A stretch of 60,000 nt of DNA from Antedon mediterranea (lineage: Eukaryota; Echinodermata; Crinoidea; Comatulida; Antedonidae), in the NCBI RefSeq assembly GCF_964355755.1, contig NC_092680.1:4939001-4999000 (forward strand), written 5' to 3'. A program made the position numbers and the translations under genes. Below are positions 23,949 to 34,312 of the stretch, in pieces. The notes beneath the pieces are model-generated. The model worked only from the letters and a program-made list of their open reading frames with translations. It searched no databases and was not told the DNA's origin. Each line of letters starts with the position of its first letter. Position 1 is the first letter of the stretch.

Positions 23949-24785
23949 ATGGAAGCCGTTAACTTGACTATGAAAAATGAAAGTTCGATATATTATTGGA
24001 CTGAAACTTCTATCTATTCTTGGACTGAAACTATTGACTATAATGTGGCAATACACCCGTTTTTATTTTACTTGGAAAAATCGGCTGCTGTTTTGTGTGT
24101 GCTGTCTTTTATTGCAAACGTCTTTGTTGTGGGTTTAGTTGTAGGCTCCAAAAGACTTCACAGAAATAGATACATATTTGTTAGCTTTTTAGCATTGTCT
24201 GACGCTGCATCATCCGTTTACGGATTCTTAACGTTTAAAATGTATGAATTTGTAACTATCAGTGATATTTTATTAGGATGCGGATATTCACTGAATTTAA
24301 TATCAGTTTGTTTCATAGCATGTATCGCAGTTAATTGTTATATTGCACTTGTAGGTGCACCACTTAAATACCATATTATTGTTACTACTAAAAGATGTGT
24401 ACTCATTTCTATCACTGTGATAGTAACCCAGTTGGCACTAGGTTTTGGCATAGTATATATAGACTGTTTTAGTTGCTGGACGATAACTATAGGGGTGTAT
24501 ATTTTGTTGAACACGATTTTGTACATAGTCATCTATGTACGAATAAAACATCAACGTATGAACATCCGTATGTCATCAAATAACATTAAAAGTCACAAAA
24601 TGTTAATAACATTCTGCATTGTAACTGGAATATTGATTGTAACATGGGTTCCTGTCATTGTGTATACAATATTAATTGCATGCTATGTTACTTACAATAC
24701 TATATTTATAGGAATCGGACATGTTCTTGTTATTCTTAACTTTCTTCTGAATCCAATTATTTACTTGTTTAGAATGAAAAATTAG
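23949..24785 (+). CDS. GPCR-2: group I receptor, NCY, helix 8 truncated
   Basis: Single-exon receptor of 278 aa. Asn57 in TM1, Asp85 in TM2, NCY at 129-131 in place of DRY, TWVP (232-235) in TM6, NPIIY (268-272). The protein stops right after FRMKN. Paralogues continue D/E-F-R-K-A. The DNA there (AAAAATTAGAAAA) looks 2 nt shorter than the paralogue form (GATGAATTTAGAAAA), creating the stop. The seven helices remain complete. The tandem SIYYWTE/SIYSWTE repeat in the N-terminus is unusual. It may be functional with no C-tail or an early pseudogene. A family A MITE starts 20 bp downstream. Confidence 0.8.
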   Translation: MEAVNLTMKNESSIYYWTETSIYSWTETIDYNVAIHPFLFYLEKSAAVLCVLSFIANVFVVGLVVGSKRLHRNRYIFVSFLALSDAASSVYGFLTFKMYEFVTISDILLGCGYSLNLISVCFIACIAVNCYIALVGAPLKYHIIVTTKRCVLISITVIVTQLALGFGIVYIDCFSCWTITIGVYILLNTILYIVIYVRIKHQRMNIRMSSNNIKSHKMLITFCIVTGILIVTWVPVIVYTILIACYVTYNTIFIGIGHVLVILNFLLNPIIYLFRMKN

Positions 24786-24806
24786 AAAATGGTCGATTTT
24801 ACATCT

Positions 24807-24940
24807 TAATCTCTGTCTACACTATCAAACTATTTTGACAAAACAATGTGTCGTTCCCATATTTGGACATGATGATGGCATATCACCACCATATTTGGGC
24901 ACATCACACTAAAACTAGTTTGATAGTGTAGACAGAGCTT
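24807..24940. mobile_element. MITE family A, copy 4
   Basis: The cleanest copy: TCTCTGTCTACACTATCAAA at the left and TTTGATAGTGTAGACAGAGC at the right, with GGACATGATGATGGCATATC and CATATTTGGGCACATC inside. Confidence 0.85.
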
Positions 24941-25129
24941 CAGAAAGCAATCGATTTGACGACTTACGATTGGAAACAATATATTAAATAATGCTAATTC
25001 ATTGTGTGCATACAGAAACATTACGTATGCTTCCTCTTTTGATTCCTTGAAAAAATGTTGTCATATTCCAACCGACAGTTAGAATTATTAGACTTTTTAA
25101 AATAACTTCGAGTTGTAATTATAATAAGG

Positions 25130-25492
25130 GTTTTTATTTTATTTATTTATTTTATTCAATTGAAACCAACAGGTTTGATACAAACAAAGTCAGGACTGTT
25201 TAAAGCACCTTGATTGGTCCTAACATTGATCAAGAGCTTCTCTCGTCCAGTGCCCACCCTTGACCAGAGGAAAGGCATGAGCCCAATACGTCTGAGGCAG
25301 ATACTAGATGCAGGGGAAACATAAGAGTCAGCCGTGCTGATTTCAAATGTCTAACGGGGCCCCAGTTCCAGATACAGCACCCGATATTCCCAGATGGTCT
25401 CCCGTCCAAGCTCTAACCAGACCCAATGTTGCTTAACTTCGATGATCTGACGAGAAACGGTGTTTCAACGTGGTAAAACCGTATTTTGTAGG
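25130..25492 (-). mobile_element. 5S rRNA-headed SINE (SINE3-like)
   Basis: The minus strand of 25492-25371 reads a full-length 122-nt 5S rRNA-like sequence. It contains TACCACGTTGAAACACC, CTCGTCAGATCATCGAAG, TTAAGCAACATTGGG, CTTGGACGGGAGACC and GGGAATATCGGGTGCTGTA, including the internal promoter region. It does not stop there: an unrelated body of about 230 bp follows (25370-25145), ending in an ATAAAATAAATAAAT tail. This is the plan of 5S-derived (SINE3) retroposons rather than a 5S gene. The body was not matched to a known domain. Confidence 0.8.
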
Positions 25493-25499
25493 CATACAG

Positions 25500-25940
25500 G
25501 AACATTAGCTATGCTTCCTCGTTCGATTTCTGGACAAACTTTTGGCAAATTCCAAAGGATTACTTCAGGCAATATGATAAAGTTTCGCTCTCAATTAAAA
25601 TTTAATAATAAAGTCAAATTATTAGAATGGTTAACCAACCATTGATATTAGAGTTAACTTGTAATAAAAATGTTAAAGCTGTCATTTATACATCCTTCAG
25701 AGCGGTAACATGTGACGGGGAAACATTAAAGTCTTGGAATTATTCGTATTTTCCTACAATAACGTGTATATTTTGCAGTAAGTTGGTCCTGTATTGCGAT
25801 TGAAGATAAGGATATAGTATTTTCTATTCAATTTTGTGTTTACTAAAGTAATGACAGTAGAGATACATTAGGGGAGCTTTTGTAGGAATACTGATTGCAA
25901 TTGATATCTATCAAACGATAGTTTGAGATGAATTGACATT
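25500..25940. repeat. Duplicated receptor flank
   Basis: GCATACAGGAACATTAGCTA (25491 onward) resembles GCATACAGAAACATTACGTA at about 25010. Later parts resemble 27595-27715 (AATTAAAA.TTTAATAA, GGTTA.TCAACC). These are remnants of duplicated 3' flanks of receptor genes; the SINE sits beside one of them. Confidence 0.45.
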
Positions 25941-25947
25941 AAGTCTA

Positions 25948-25976
25948 ACCAAAGAATATAAATAGGTAAAGAATCC
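25948..25976 (+). promoter_or_regulatory. TATA-like promoter block of GPCR-3
   Basis: AAAGAATATAAATAGGTAAA recurs at 38692-38711. It contains TATAAATAG, about 105 bp upstream of the GPCR-3 start, so it is a plausible core promoter. The second copy is 600 bp upstream of GPCR-8. Confidence 0.5.
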
Positions 25977-26067
25977 TTTTATTATCTTTGGTTTAACTAA
26001 TGTGACAGCGAAGACGGTGTTTTATTTATCTTATCTGTACACTTGTTGCGTCATAAGTGACTAAACA

Positions 26068-26911
26068 ATGGAAGAAAACACTGTGAACTTCAATACCAGT
26101 TATATAGATGGAAATACAAATGATGTACCGGTACTAGATACCAAACCATATTTGTTCTATATACACCATTTCATCAATGTCTTGTCTGTGCTGTCATTTC
26201 TGGCAAATATCTTAGTTGTAATTTTAGTAACTGCTGCAAAAAGGCTTCATAAAAATCGCAACATATTTGTGAGTTGTCTAGCGTTTTTCGACGCCTTGAA
26301 CTCTATGTACGTTTTGTGGGTGAACGAATTTAGTTTGACTGTCTACAGTGCATGGTTTCTTCGAGTTGGATATTCCTCAACTTTAATATCACAATAATCG
26401 CCATTGATCATTACGTAGCACTTGTAGGAGCATCACTTTAAAATATCATATCATTGTTACTGCTAAAAGATGTGTGTTCATTGTTCTTGTCGTAACATCT
26501 CAGATTGCCTTCTATTATTTCGTAGAGAGTATAGCCTGTAGAACTTACTTTGTTTTTATGGTACTAGTTTATATATTTCTCAATACATTACTGTATATAA
26601 TCATTTATGTTCGTATTCTGTTTCAACGAAGACGTCTACGCATGTCAAAAAATGCCGCCAAGAATAACAAGATGCTGACGACATTTATAATAATCACAGG
26701 TGTACTGATTTTAACATGGGGACCAGCTTATATCAATTTAAGTCTAATTGGAAAGAAACATCCTTTACGGTCTCATGGGAACTTGTTGATAATTTATTTC
26801 TTGCAAATAGGCCTAAGCAACTCGATTGCGAATCCAATTATTTACTTATTTAGACTTGATGAATTTAGAAAAGCTATAGAAGAAATTACAAAGTGTACCG
26901 TATTGAGATAA
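26068..26911 (+). pseudogene. GPCR-3: frameshifted group I receptor
   Basis: The N-terminal part (MEENTVNFNTSYIDG… through TM3 at TLIS) is open from 26068 to 26397. The rest, from the intracellular loop to NPIIYLFRLDEFRKA, is open in another frame and ends at 26911. Compared with GPCR-5, about 13 nt are lost after TLIS (the VCFIAC part of TM3) and about 2 nt are gained at the APLKY position, giving a stop. The frame does not return. The triplet at the DRY position reads DHY. The TM6 motif is TWGP. Confidence 0.8.
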
Positions 26912-28230
26912 TTTATGAAATAAGAAGCAATTTTTATCATAGAAATATAGGATAACAATGTATATTTTTCAATCAACTGACGTCATGATGAGGGTCAATG
27001 TAATTGTCTATTGTTCTTATTGGTCTCGGCGTCATTTGATTGGATATTATTTTAGGTTTCTACTTTCTTTTGTTTTCTGTAGAAAAATGTTCTTTGCCTG
27101 CTGTGTTTATATATATATATATATGTATATAAATTCAAAGGCAAATTACTGAAAAAAATGACAATGCTGTGGGTATCCGTGGCTGGATCTCAATGGAGAT
27201 ACAAAAATAAAAAGCGAAAAGCTAAATCAAAACGATAAAGTAAATTATGTATATATATATATATATCTATATATCAAATCTGCAGACAGTACTGTTTCGA
27301 TACTTTTATTATATCTCGTCAGTGCAGCTCAGGTTTTCCAAATAAATATTAACAACAGAACTGGCATAATATAATATAAACATTCATTTGTATATGCCTA
27401 TGTATCGTCACCAAGTATAACTTTAATTAACGATTATCATTTGTTATTGTATTGATATTGAGGTAATTATTAAGTCAATTGTAAGTAAGAAAAATAGAAA
27501 TTAAAGACTGATGGAAACTAATATCTCCAATACTTTGACTGCAGTAAATAGTACTTGGATTATTTTCTGCCATCGTAATACGATTCCGCCATCGTAATAC
27601 GATTCCGAACAGAAATATTAGACGCAGATTCCAATGATTTGTCGCTCTGAATTAAAAATTTAATAACGTGTAGTCAATTTTTTCAAATTGGTTACTCAAC
27701 CGTTAATATTAAATGCAACATGTAATAAGAATTTTAAACCAATAATATCTAAATTCGTTAATATCGGTAGCGTGTGAAAAGACGAACGAACTTGCTGGAT
27801 GTGGAGAAACGTAGATCTTTTTATCTTTTTACTTAATATTAAGCAAGCGTGTTGAAATGAATTGACAAATCTAACCAATGTTATGCGACAGAGACGGGTT
27901 TCACTTCGATTATAAGGCAACATAATACAGTGCTGATATATATTACTATGTATTTCTGAAGGAACACAACATTATTAAACAAACATGCACGGAAATTGAA
28001 GACGTAAATAAAGACAACATACAATTCTCAACCTGCCACTGACCTGGAGCCACGTGTGCTGTATAGTAGGACTTTTAAAGCCGGAATTGGACGAATAAGT
28101 CCCATCCAATTTGGAACATAGACCATCATCCTCAAAACGAGGGTTAGCCAAGAAAAACAGAAGAAGAAGATAAATGTTATGTGTACACTCGATACAATTA
28201 AGAGTATCGTTATTAGTGAATGACTAAACT
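26912..28230. other. Intergenic region with repeats
   Basis: Holds (TA)n tracts (about 27106-27130 and 27248-27272), repeat family D copy 2 and a duplicated receptor flank near 27570-27730. The direct repeat GCCATCGTAATACGATTCC occurs twice at 27570-27607. No gene is seen. Confidence 0.5.
27131..27245 (+). repeat. Repeat family D, copy 2
   Basis: Near-identical to 21441-21556, right end truncated. It is bordered on both sides by (TA)n. Confidence 0.75.
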
Positions 28231-29109
28231 ATGGAAGAAAATAAACTGAAAAACACAATTGAGAATATTACTTTGCTCAGCTCTGTGGATGAAAATCTCA
28301 ACTCTCACAATGATACACTGAATAATATACCATATACATTCTATTTACAAACATTAATTAAAGTTTTATGTATGCTTTCATTTCTGTCAAATATCTCGGT
28401 TGTAATTTTATTAGCTGCTGCAAAAAGGCTTCACAAAAAGCACAACATATTTTTAGGATCTTTGGCAGCTGCTGATGCAATACATTCCGTGTATATTTGG
28501 TGGGTTAATGAATTTAACGTTTATGTTAATAGAAACATGTTTAATGTATGGATTATTCGAGTTGGATATTCCTCATCTTTAACGTCGATTTGCTTCATCG
28601 CATTAATCGCTATTGATCGTTATATAGCACTTGTAGGAGCACCACTTAAATATCATATTATTGTTACTACTAAAAGATGTGCACTCCTTGTTATCACTGT
28701 GATTGTAACTCAGGTTGCTATCTGTTTTTTCTCGGGGAGAATGCAATGTTTTAACTGCTTTATTTTTGTAATAACTAGTTATGTTGTACTCAACACATTC
28801 CTCTATATAATTATATATGTTCGTATTCAGTTTCAAAGAAGAAAATTACGCATGTCAAAAAATAAGGCAAAAGGTAACAAAATGTTAAAGACATTTATCA
28901 TTATCACTTTGGTACTGATTTTAACATGGGGATCATCATCTATCTATTTAGTTCTAACTGAACTGTTTGAAGAAGATACCCTGTTAAGAACGAGTGTAGT
29001 AAATGTTTTGATAATTTTTAATTCTCTTGCTAATCCAATTATTTATGTTTTTAGAATGGATGATTTTAGAAAAGCTATAACTGAATTTAGTAAGTGTAGA
29101 CCTAATTAA
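28231..29109 (+). CDS. GPCR-4: group I receptor that keeps DRY
   Basis: Single-exon receptor of 292 aa. Asn54 (TM1), Asp82 (TM2), DRY at 129-131, PLKYHIIVTTKRC after it, TWGS (232-235) in TM6, so the TM6 proline is replaced by Ser, NPIIY at 268-272, then helix 8 DDFRKAI. The N-terminus (about 33 aa) has sequons NIT and NDT. It is the only plus-strand receptor with an intact DRY arginine, although its surrounding loop is nearly the same as in the DCY receptors. ICL3 reads FQRRKLRMS, the group I signature. It seems fully open and functional as sequence. Confidence 0.88.
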   Translation: MEENKLKNTIENITLLSSVDENLNSHNDTLNNIPYTFYLQTLIKVLCMLSFLSNISVVILLAAAKRLHKKHNIFLGSLAAADAIHSVYIWWVNEFNVYVNRNMFNVWIIRVGYSSSLTSICFIALIAIDRYIALVGAPLKYHIIVTTKRCALLVITVIVTQVAICFFSGRMQCFNCFIFVITSYVVLNTFLYIIIYVRIQFQRRKLRMSKNKAKGNKMLKTFIIITLVLILTWGSSSIYLVLTELFEEDTLLRTSVVNVLIIFNSLANPIIYVFRMDDFRKAITEFSKCRPN

Positions 29110-30170
29110 TTTCCAGATACAATAAACCCAAATCATTTTAACTTAAATTCAGAGGACCAATAGTAGTAGTTTAGCTGTAGCTAGTAGCTTAGTAGAAATC
29201 ATTAACATTACGCTTAACATTCTCGATTGTTAAAGTTTGTTTACCTAGGCTAAATAATTTCGCTGGTAAACTGTTTAATTACATATCAATTTGGAATGAC
29301 AGTCAACTTATGACGTGTCAACTGAACGTGAGGTAATTGGTTTGTTTAAAGTTGAAGTCTTTGCAACAATATTGAATATCTGAGTTTCTCAATTACAATG
29401 ACGTCAACCGGAGATATAACAATGAAACATTCAAAATTAAGGTTTTTTTTCTAGTGGAATACTGTCGATTATTGTTAAATCTTTATGTGTAAAACATGGA
29501 AATAGAAACCTTGAACACATTCATGAGCCGGAACTCAAGACATTAGTGTCTGTTTCATCCAAAACTAGTACTATACACTTTTTTAACAACGACCTTGCCG
29601 TTAAATGGAATTAAAATCATCAATACCACGTGATATGAATATCAACTAATCAAAATGCAAGGATAATCATAATGAAAACTTATAGAGAAGGAAAAAATCC
29701 AATGAGAAAGACACACAACACGTAGGAGCTGATGTGAGCAATCAATAAATAAGGGGCGAAGAAACAAGGAAATGATTTAAGAAAATATAAAAGCTCTGCT
29801 AACTTTTCTGGCTGTTTTACTATCGTTTTGATTTAGCTTTTCGCTTTTTGTAATTTTTTTCAGTATTTTGCCTTTGGATTTATATATATATATATATATA
29901 TTATATATCTGCAGCTCCATTGTACACACGAATTCATAGCCAAAATAAGATTGTTCGTTCGTTTTTCCAGTGTGAGATTGTATGGTTTTAAAGTGACAAA
30001 AAGAAGGTTTGACAAAGATAAACTTGAAACTTTTCAATTAAACTTTATAAGAAGAATGATCAAAATAAGATGGACAAAATTATATTATGTTCTTAGAATG
30101 GAGTACAGCTGCAGCAACACGGCAAAACATCTGTATATACATTTTCCTCAAGTCAAACAAATATGATTAT
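29110..30170. other. GPCR-4/GPCR-5 intergenic region
   Basis: Contains repeat family D copy 3 (29791-29884) and (TA)n to about 29906. The stretch TTGTTCGTTCGTTTTTCCAG (about 29950) recurs upstream of GPCR-6 and GPCR-7. No gene is seen. Confidence 0.5.
29791..29884 (-). repeat. Repeat family D, copy 3 (internally deleted)
   Basis: Both ends are present in minus orientation: AAGCTCTGCTAACTTTTCTG and AGTATTTTGCCTTTGG. The middle (the GGCTGGATCTC part) is missing. It joins a (TA)n tract at 29882-29906. Confidence 0.75.
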
Positions 30171-30172
30171 GA

Positions 30173-30208
30173 CAGCGACAATGACACCGTTTTAGTTACT
30201 GAATGTTG
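30173..30208 (+). promoter_or_regulatory. Group I upstream block, GPCR-5
   Basis: GACAATGACACCG then TTTTAGTTACTGAATGT, about 80 bp upstream of the start codon. The same block lies upstream of GPCR-6 and GPCR-7. Promoter function is inferred from position and conservation. Confidence 0.5.
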
Positions 30209-30288
30209 ACGTTGGATCCCATTTGTAGGCCTACACCTGGAGTGGAAAATAAAATATCGTAGATGTACATTCTCATGGATTAAAAACT

Positions 30289-31161
30289 ATGGCAGATGAT
30301 TTGGAAAACACAATTGAGGACACTAACACGAGTTGTGTGTATGTACCACTAGACGATGTACTAGATACTAAACCATATTTATTCTATATACAACAATTCA
30401 TTAATGTATTATGTGTGCTGTCATTTCTGGCAAATATCTTAGTTGTAATTTTAGTAACTGCTGCAAAAAGGCTTCATAAAAATCGCAACATATTTGTAGG
30501 CTCTTTAGCGTTTGTCGATGCCATGAATTCTATGTACATTTTGTGGGTGAACGAATTGAGTGAGTTCTACAGTGCATGGATTCTTCCAATTGGATTTTCC
30601 GCAACTTTAGTATCAGTTTGTTTCATAGCATGTATCGCAGTGGATTGTTATATAGCACTTGTAGGGGCACCACTTAAATATCATATTATTGTTACTACTA
30701 AAAGATGTGTACTCCTTGTTATCACTGTGATAGTAACTCAGGTGGCTTTCGGTGTTTTTGTAAATAGTATAGGGTGCATAGTTTGTTTTAGTTTCATGGT
30801 ATTGATCTACGTTTTACTCAACACATTACTGTATATAATCATTTATGTTCGTATTCTGTTTCAACGAAGACGTCTGCGCATGTCAACAAATGCCGCCAAG
30901 AGTAACAAAATGCTTACGACATTTATAGTTATCACAGGGGTACTAATTTTAACATGGGGACCAGCTTCCCTCGGTTACATGCTAATTCAAAGTAATTGCT
31001 ATTTCTTTCAAGATAATTTGTTAATCATTTTTGGATGCGATTTCTTGCAAATTTGTAACTCAATTGTAAATCCAATTATTTACATTTTCAGACTTGATGA
31101 ATTTAGAAAGGCCATAAAAGAAATTAAATGCAATTATCGTCATTTTTTTTGTTTTTTATAG
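30289..31161 (+). CDS. GPCR-5: group I receptor, DCY
   Basis: Single-exon receptor of 290 aa. Asn49 (TM1), Asp77 in LAFVD (TM2), DCY at 119-121, ICL3 FQRRRLRMS, TWGP (222-225) in TM6, NPIIY (261-265), helix 8 LDEFRKAIKEI. The tail is odd: CNYRHFFCFL, hydrophobic and with two Cys, possibly a read-on after a lost stop, since paralogues end at K-C. The first 60 residues after the N-terminus are almost identical to GPCR-3 and GPCR-6, showing recent duplication or conversion. Confidence 0.87.
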   Translation: MADDLENTIEDTNTSCVYVPLDDVLDTKPYLFYIQQFINVLCVLSFLANILVVILVTAAKRLHKNRNIFVGSLAFVDAMNSMYILWVNELSEFYSAWILPIGFSATLVSVCFIACIAVDCYIALVGAPLKYHIIVTTKRCVLLVITVIVTQVAFGVFVNSIGCIVCFSFMVLIYVLLNTLLYIIIYVRILFQRRRLRMSTNAAKSNKMLTTFIVITGVLILTWGPASLGYMLIQSNCYFFQDNLLIIFGCDFLQICNSIVNPIIYIFRLDEFRKAIKEIKCNYRHFFCFL

Positions 31162-31499
31162 GCTCGTCCCACTTTTATTTTAGTTTGCATTACAAATTAT
31201 TTCAATATATACAAGTTCACTATAATAAGGCATATAATATGTATATTCTCTTATATTATTAAAATATTAAAAACGAAGGTCATGTTCTCCATTTTTTTCT
31301 TGTCACATGCAAGTGACGCGTACATATTTGTGATTATTGTTAAAACGTGTTTTTTTAATGACATAGTATATTTAAAAATGAATTAAAAAAAAATTACAAT
31401 TATTAAAAACATTTACTTATGACCTACATACAATATATAATATATAAAGACATTCTGAATATTGCGGATTTCATATATTATTAAAATTGTCTAAAAACA

Positions 31500-31852
31500 T
31501 AATCAAGGGTTACATTACATTACATATTAAAACACAATGATATAAAATACAATTGTAAAACGTAGGGAGAGAGATCTCCAGCACAATTTTAATTATTCAA
31601 TAGATCAAATATCTTGTCTTTACTATTTTTCCATTTCTGATCAGCAGTATAAAAGTTATACGAATATTCATTTTTTATGAGGTTTATAATTTCATTTTTA
31701 AATAGACCCCAAATATTTGCAGATTCTTTTTTTTCTGTCGTTTCTAGTTCTTTATATATTATGTAGGATTTATATATACAAAAAGTAAAAACTGAAATTA
31801 ATTCGTTTACAAGTTTGTTTTTTGTTCCCAAAATTGCATTAATCCTTGTCAA
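31500..31852 (-). mobile_element. LINE C-terminal fragment, minus strand
   Basis: The minus strand of 31852-31589 is open for 87 codons: ILGTKNKLVNELISVF, FCIYKSYIIYK and IWGLFKNEIINLIKNEY, ending in a stop. This resembles the post-RT tail (fCiyksyiiyk, compare wkiWk.RN) of some LINE ORF2 proteins. A short UTR-like AT-rich end with repeated TTACA follows. It abuts a plus-strand LINE at about 31853. Confidence 0.5.
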
Positions 31853-33552
31853 CTAAAAATTGCTAAAACAATTCCTGAGTATAAAAAAGGAGCAAGAGAG
31901 AAAATAGAAAATTATAGACCGATATCGATATTACCATGTATATCTAAGGTATTTGAAAGGGTCGTATATGACCAAACAATCGCTTTTTTGTGTAAATATG
32001 ATATGTTACATGAATCTCAATATGGATTCAGGGCAGGTCATTCAACTAACCACGCCCTCCTACAAGTCCTTGATAAAATAACAACAGCCGTTGACAACAA
32101 GCAATTTATGATTGGCGTATTTTTGGATTTATCCAAGGCGTTCGATTCGATAGATCATAAATTATTGCTCACAAAATTGCCCCATTATGGAATAAGAGGC
32201 GTGGTTCTTGATTGGTACCGAAGCTACCTTAGAGAAAGACAACAATTCGTACAAATTTGGAAGTGTCAGTCTGTAACCAAAATAATAAAACAAGGCGTTC
32301 CACAAGGGTCAATCCTTGGACCCCTGCTGTTTTTGATTTTCATAAATGACATGTTTTCTGTAAGTAATGTCGTTGATTTAATAATGTTTGCAGATGATAC
32401 GAATATGTTTTTACAACACAATGATATCGTCACTGCCTTTACAATAATGACAAATGAACTAAATAAAATTGAGAAATGGTGTAAAACTAATAGATTAACT
32501 ATTAATACAACCAAGACTACGTATATGTTATTTAGTGGAAAGAATACCAACATTGACACATCCCAATTTGTACTTTCAATAAATAGAGTTTCAATAGATA
32601 GAGTACCATATACTAAATTTCTCGGTGTCATCATTGATGAGAAACTGAACTTTAGACACCATACAAATGCAGTTTCTTGTAAAGCATCCTCAATAATTGG
32701 TGCCATGTGTCATATAAAAAAAATTAATATCTACTGAAGTGTTACTTACCATATACAAGACACTTATATTACCAGTGTTGACATATGGTATTATTGTATG
32801 GGGTGCGGGAAACAAAGACAATTTGGATCGCCTTCTATTGCTTCAGAAAAAAGCTCTTAGGATCATTTGTAAGGTAGACTTTCATCATCCCTCTTCTCAG
32901 CTCTTTGTGAAAACGGGCACATTTAATATATTTGATTTGTATAAAAACAGTGTTTTAAATTTTATGTTTAAATACCAAAAAGGACAACTTCCAAAATGTT
33001 TTAATTCTTTATTCAGTTTATTTGATAATTATCATACAGTACATATAACACTCGAAATAAAGACAATTATTGTATAAAATTAAAATCAACTAATATGGGT
33101 CAGCAAAGTATAGCATATAGAGGACCTCAGCTATGGAATCAACTTATAAGAAATATAAGAGAGAGTGAAAATATATCAATATTTAAAAAACTATTACTAA
33201 ATAAATGCATTAATAGTTATAAAGAAACAATATATCTTTGCGAAAACAACATTTGTAAAATATGTCTAACTTTAACTTAATTAATTACATGTTCGTATAT
33301 ATTCTGAGACTGATGTATATATATATATATTATATTATAGTACGTTGTATTTTCCTTCATTTATTTACTACATGAAAACATTTTTGTAATATATTTGTAA
33401 ATTTATATTTTAAGTTAGGGTGCCACAGATTAAAAGCTTTGCTTGCTTGTGGTTATCCTGTTTTTCACACTTTAATGTACTTAATCTTTTATTTATATTT
33501 TTATGAATGTTGTGTGAAAAATAAAAGAATCAATCAATCAATCAATCAAAAA
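31853..33552 (+). mobile_element. 5'-truncated non-LTR retrotransposon with RT domain
   Basis: Reads a LINE reverse transcriptase: ENYRPISILPCISKVFER, QYGFRAGHSTNHALL, FLDLSKAFDSIDH (first catalytic Asp), QGVPQGSILGPLLF and FADDTN (catalytic Asp pair), then PVLTYGIIVWG and QKKALRIICK, and near 33110 YRGPQLWNQL. A frameshift near 32737 and another near 33077 break the frame; the start and endonuclease domain are missing. The 3' end has AATAAAAGAA plus (TCAA)n. The order and motifs fit a CR1/Jockey-like clade. Not active. Confidence 0.88.
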
Positions 33553-34187
33553 AACCCACTTTGGAAAGTCTTGCTGTACTGTAACCTCATTTGGAAGACA
33601 TCCGAAGTTGACGGTTTCTTTTTTATACAATAAAGATAGAATAATATTGATTGATAATTTGGAGACCATCAATGTCATTACTTCGATCAATCATTTAACA
33701 CTTGATGTCAACAAAATTATTACGAATTATATCCTAATACTGTACTATTATTCAGAACTGTATTACACTAATTAAGTTTTAATTGTTGATTAAAAAAATT
33801 GGAAAACATGATTAAATGCAATGATGACTTTGATGTCATATCAAGTTAAATCATATCACTGCTGGTTTTGATTGATTGGTGTAAGTACGCAGACAGAAGG
33901 TAATTTGAACTGTTTGATTATCACTGATATCAGATAATTTACATACAAGTTGTAATAACGTACCTGAGCTGTTGTGGTGAAATCAAGAAGCTGCCAGGAG
34001 AAAAGACTTCAAAAAAGTCAGCAGTTCCATAATTCATACGAATTCAAAGCCAAGTAAGAATGTTGGTTCGTTTTGTGAGGTTGTATGGAATTAAGAAACA
34101 GGAACTTTTTGTTTGTTAAACGTGACCGATCTAAACACTGTTGGGGTAATGCGATTACAGGTGGCATAGCTGCCGTCTCACTTGGTG
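33553..34187. repeat. Duplicated upstream region of GPCR-6
   Basis: 33600-33770 matches 35680-35840 (TTGATTGATAATTTGGAGACC against TTGACTTATAATTTGGAAACC; ACTTCGATCAATCATTTAAC in both). 34040-34190 matches 36830-36975. This shows duplication of units that include upstream DNA. Confidence 0.65.
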
Positions 34188-34218
34188 GACAATGACAGAG
34201 TTTTAGTTACTGAATGTA
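34188..34218 (+). promoter_or_regulatory. Group I upstream block, GPCR-6
   Basis: GACAATGACAGAG then TTTTAGTTACTGAATGT, about 95 bp before the start. It is preceded by TAATGCGATTACAGGTGGCA, shared with GPCR-7. Confidence 0.5.
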
Positions 34219-34312
34219 CAATTTTTTCTATAAAAAAAAACTAAATCGTAAATAGACACTCAGCGATAACTATGTAATAGATTAAGTAGCATTAGATGTA
34301 TTTGAACGCGCA

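Noticed and set aside
25371-25492. A functional 5S rRNA gene
   Set aside because: The 5S-like part runs on into an unrelated body and an A-rich tail, has internal differences from animal 5S as I know it, and stands alone instead of in an array; a SINE explains it better.
32266-32706. 146-aa minus-strand frame
   Set aside because: Antisense shadow of the LINE reverse transcriptase.
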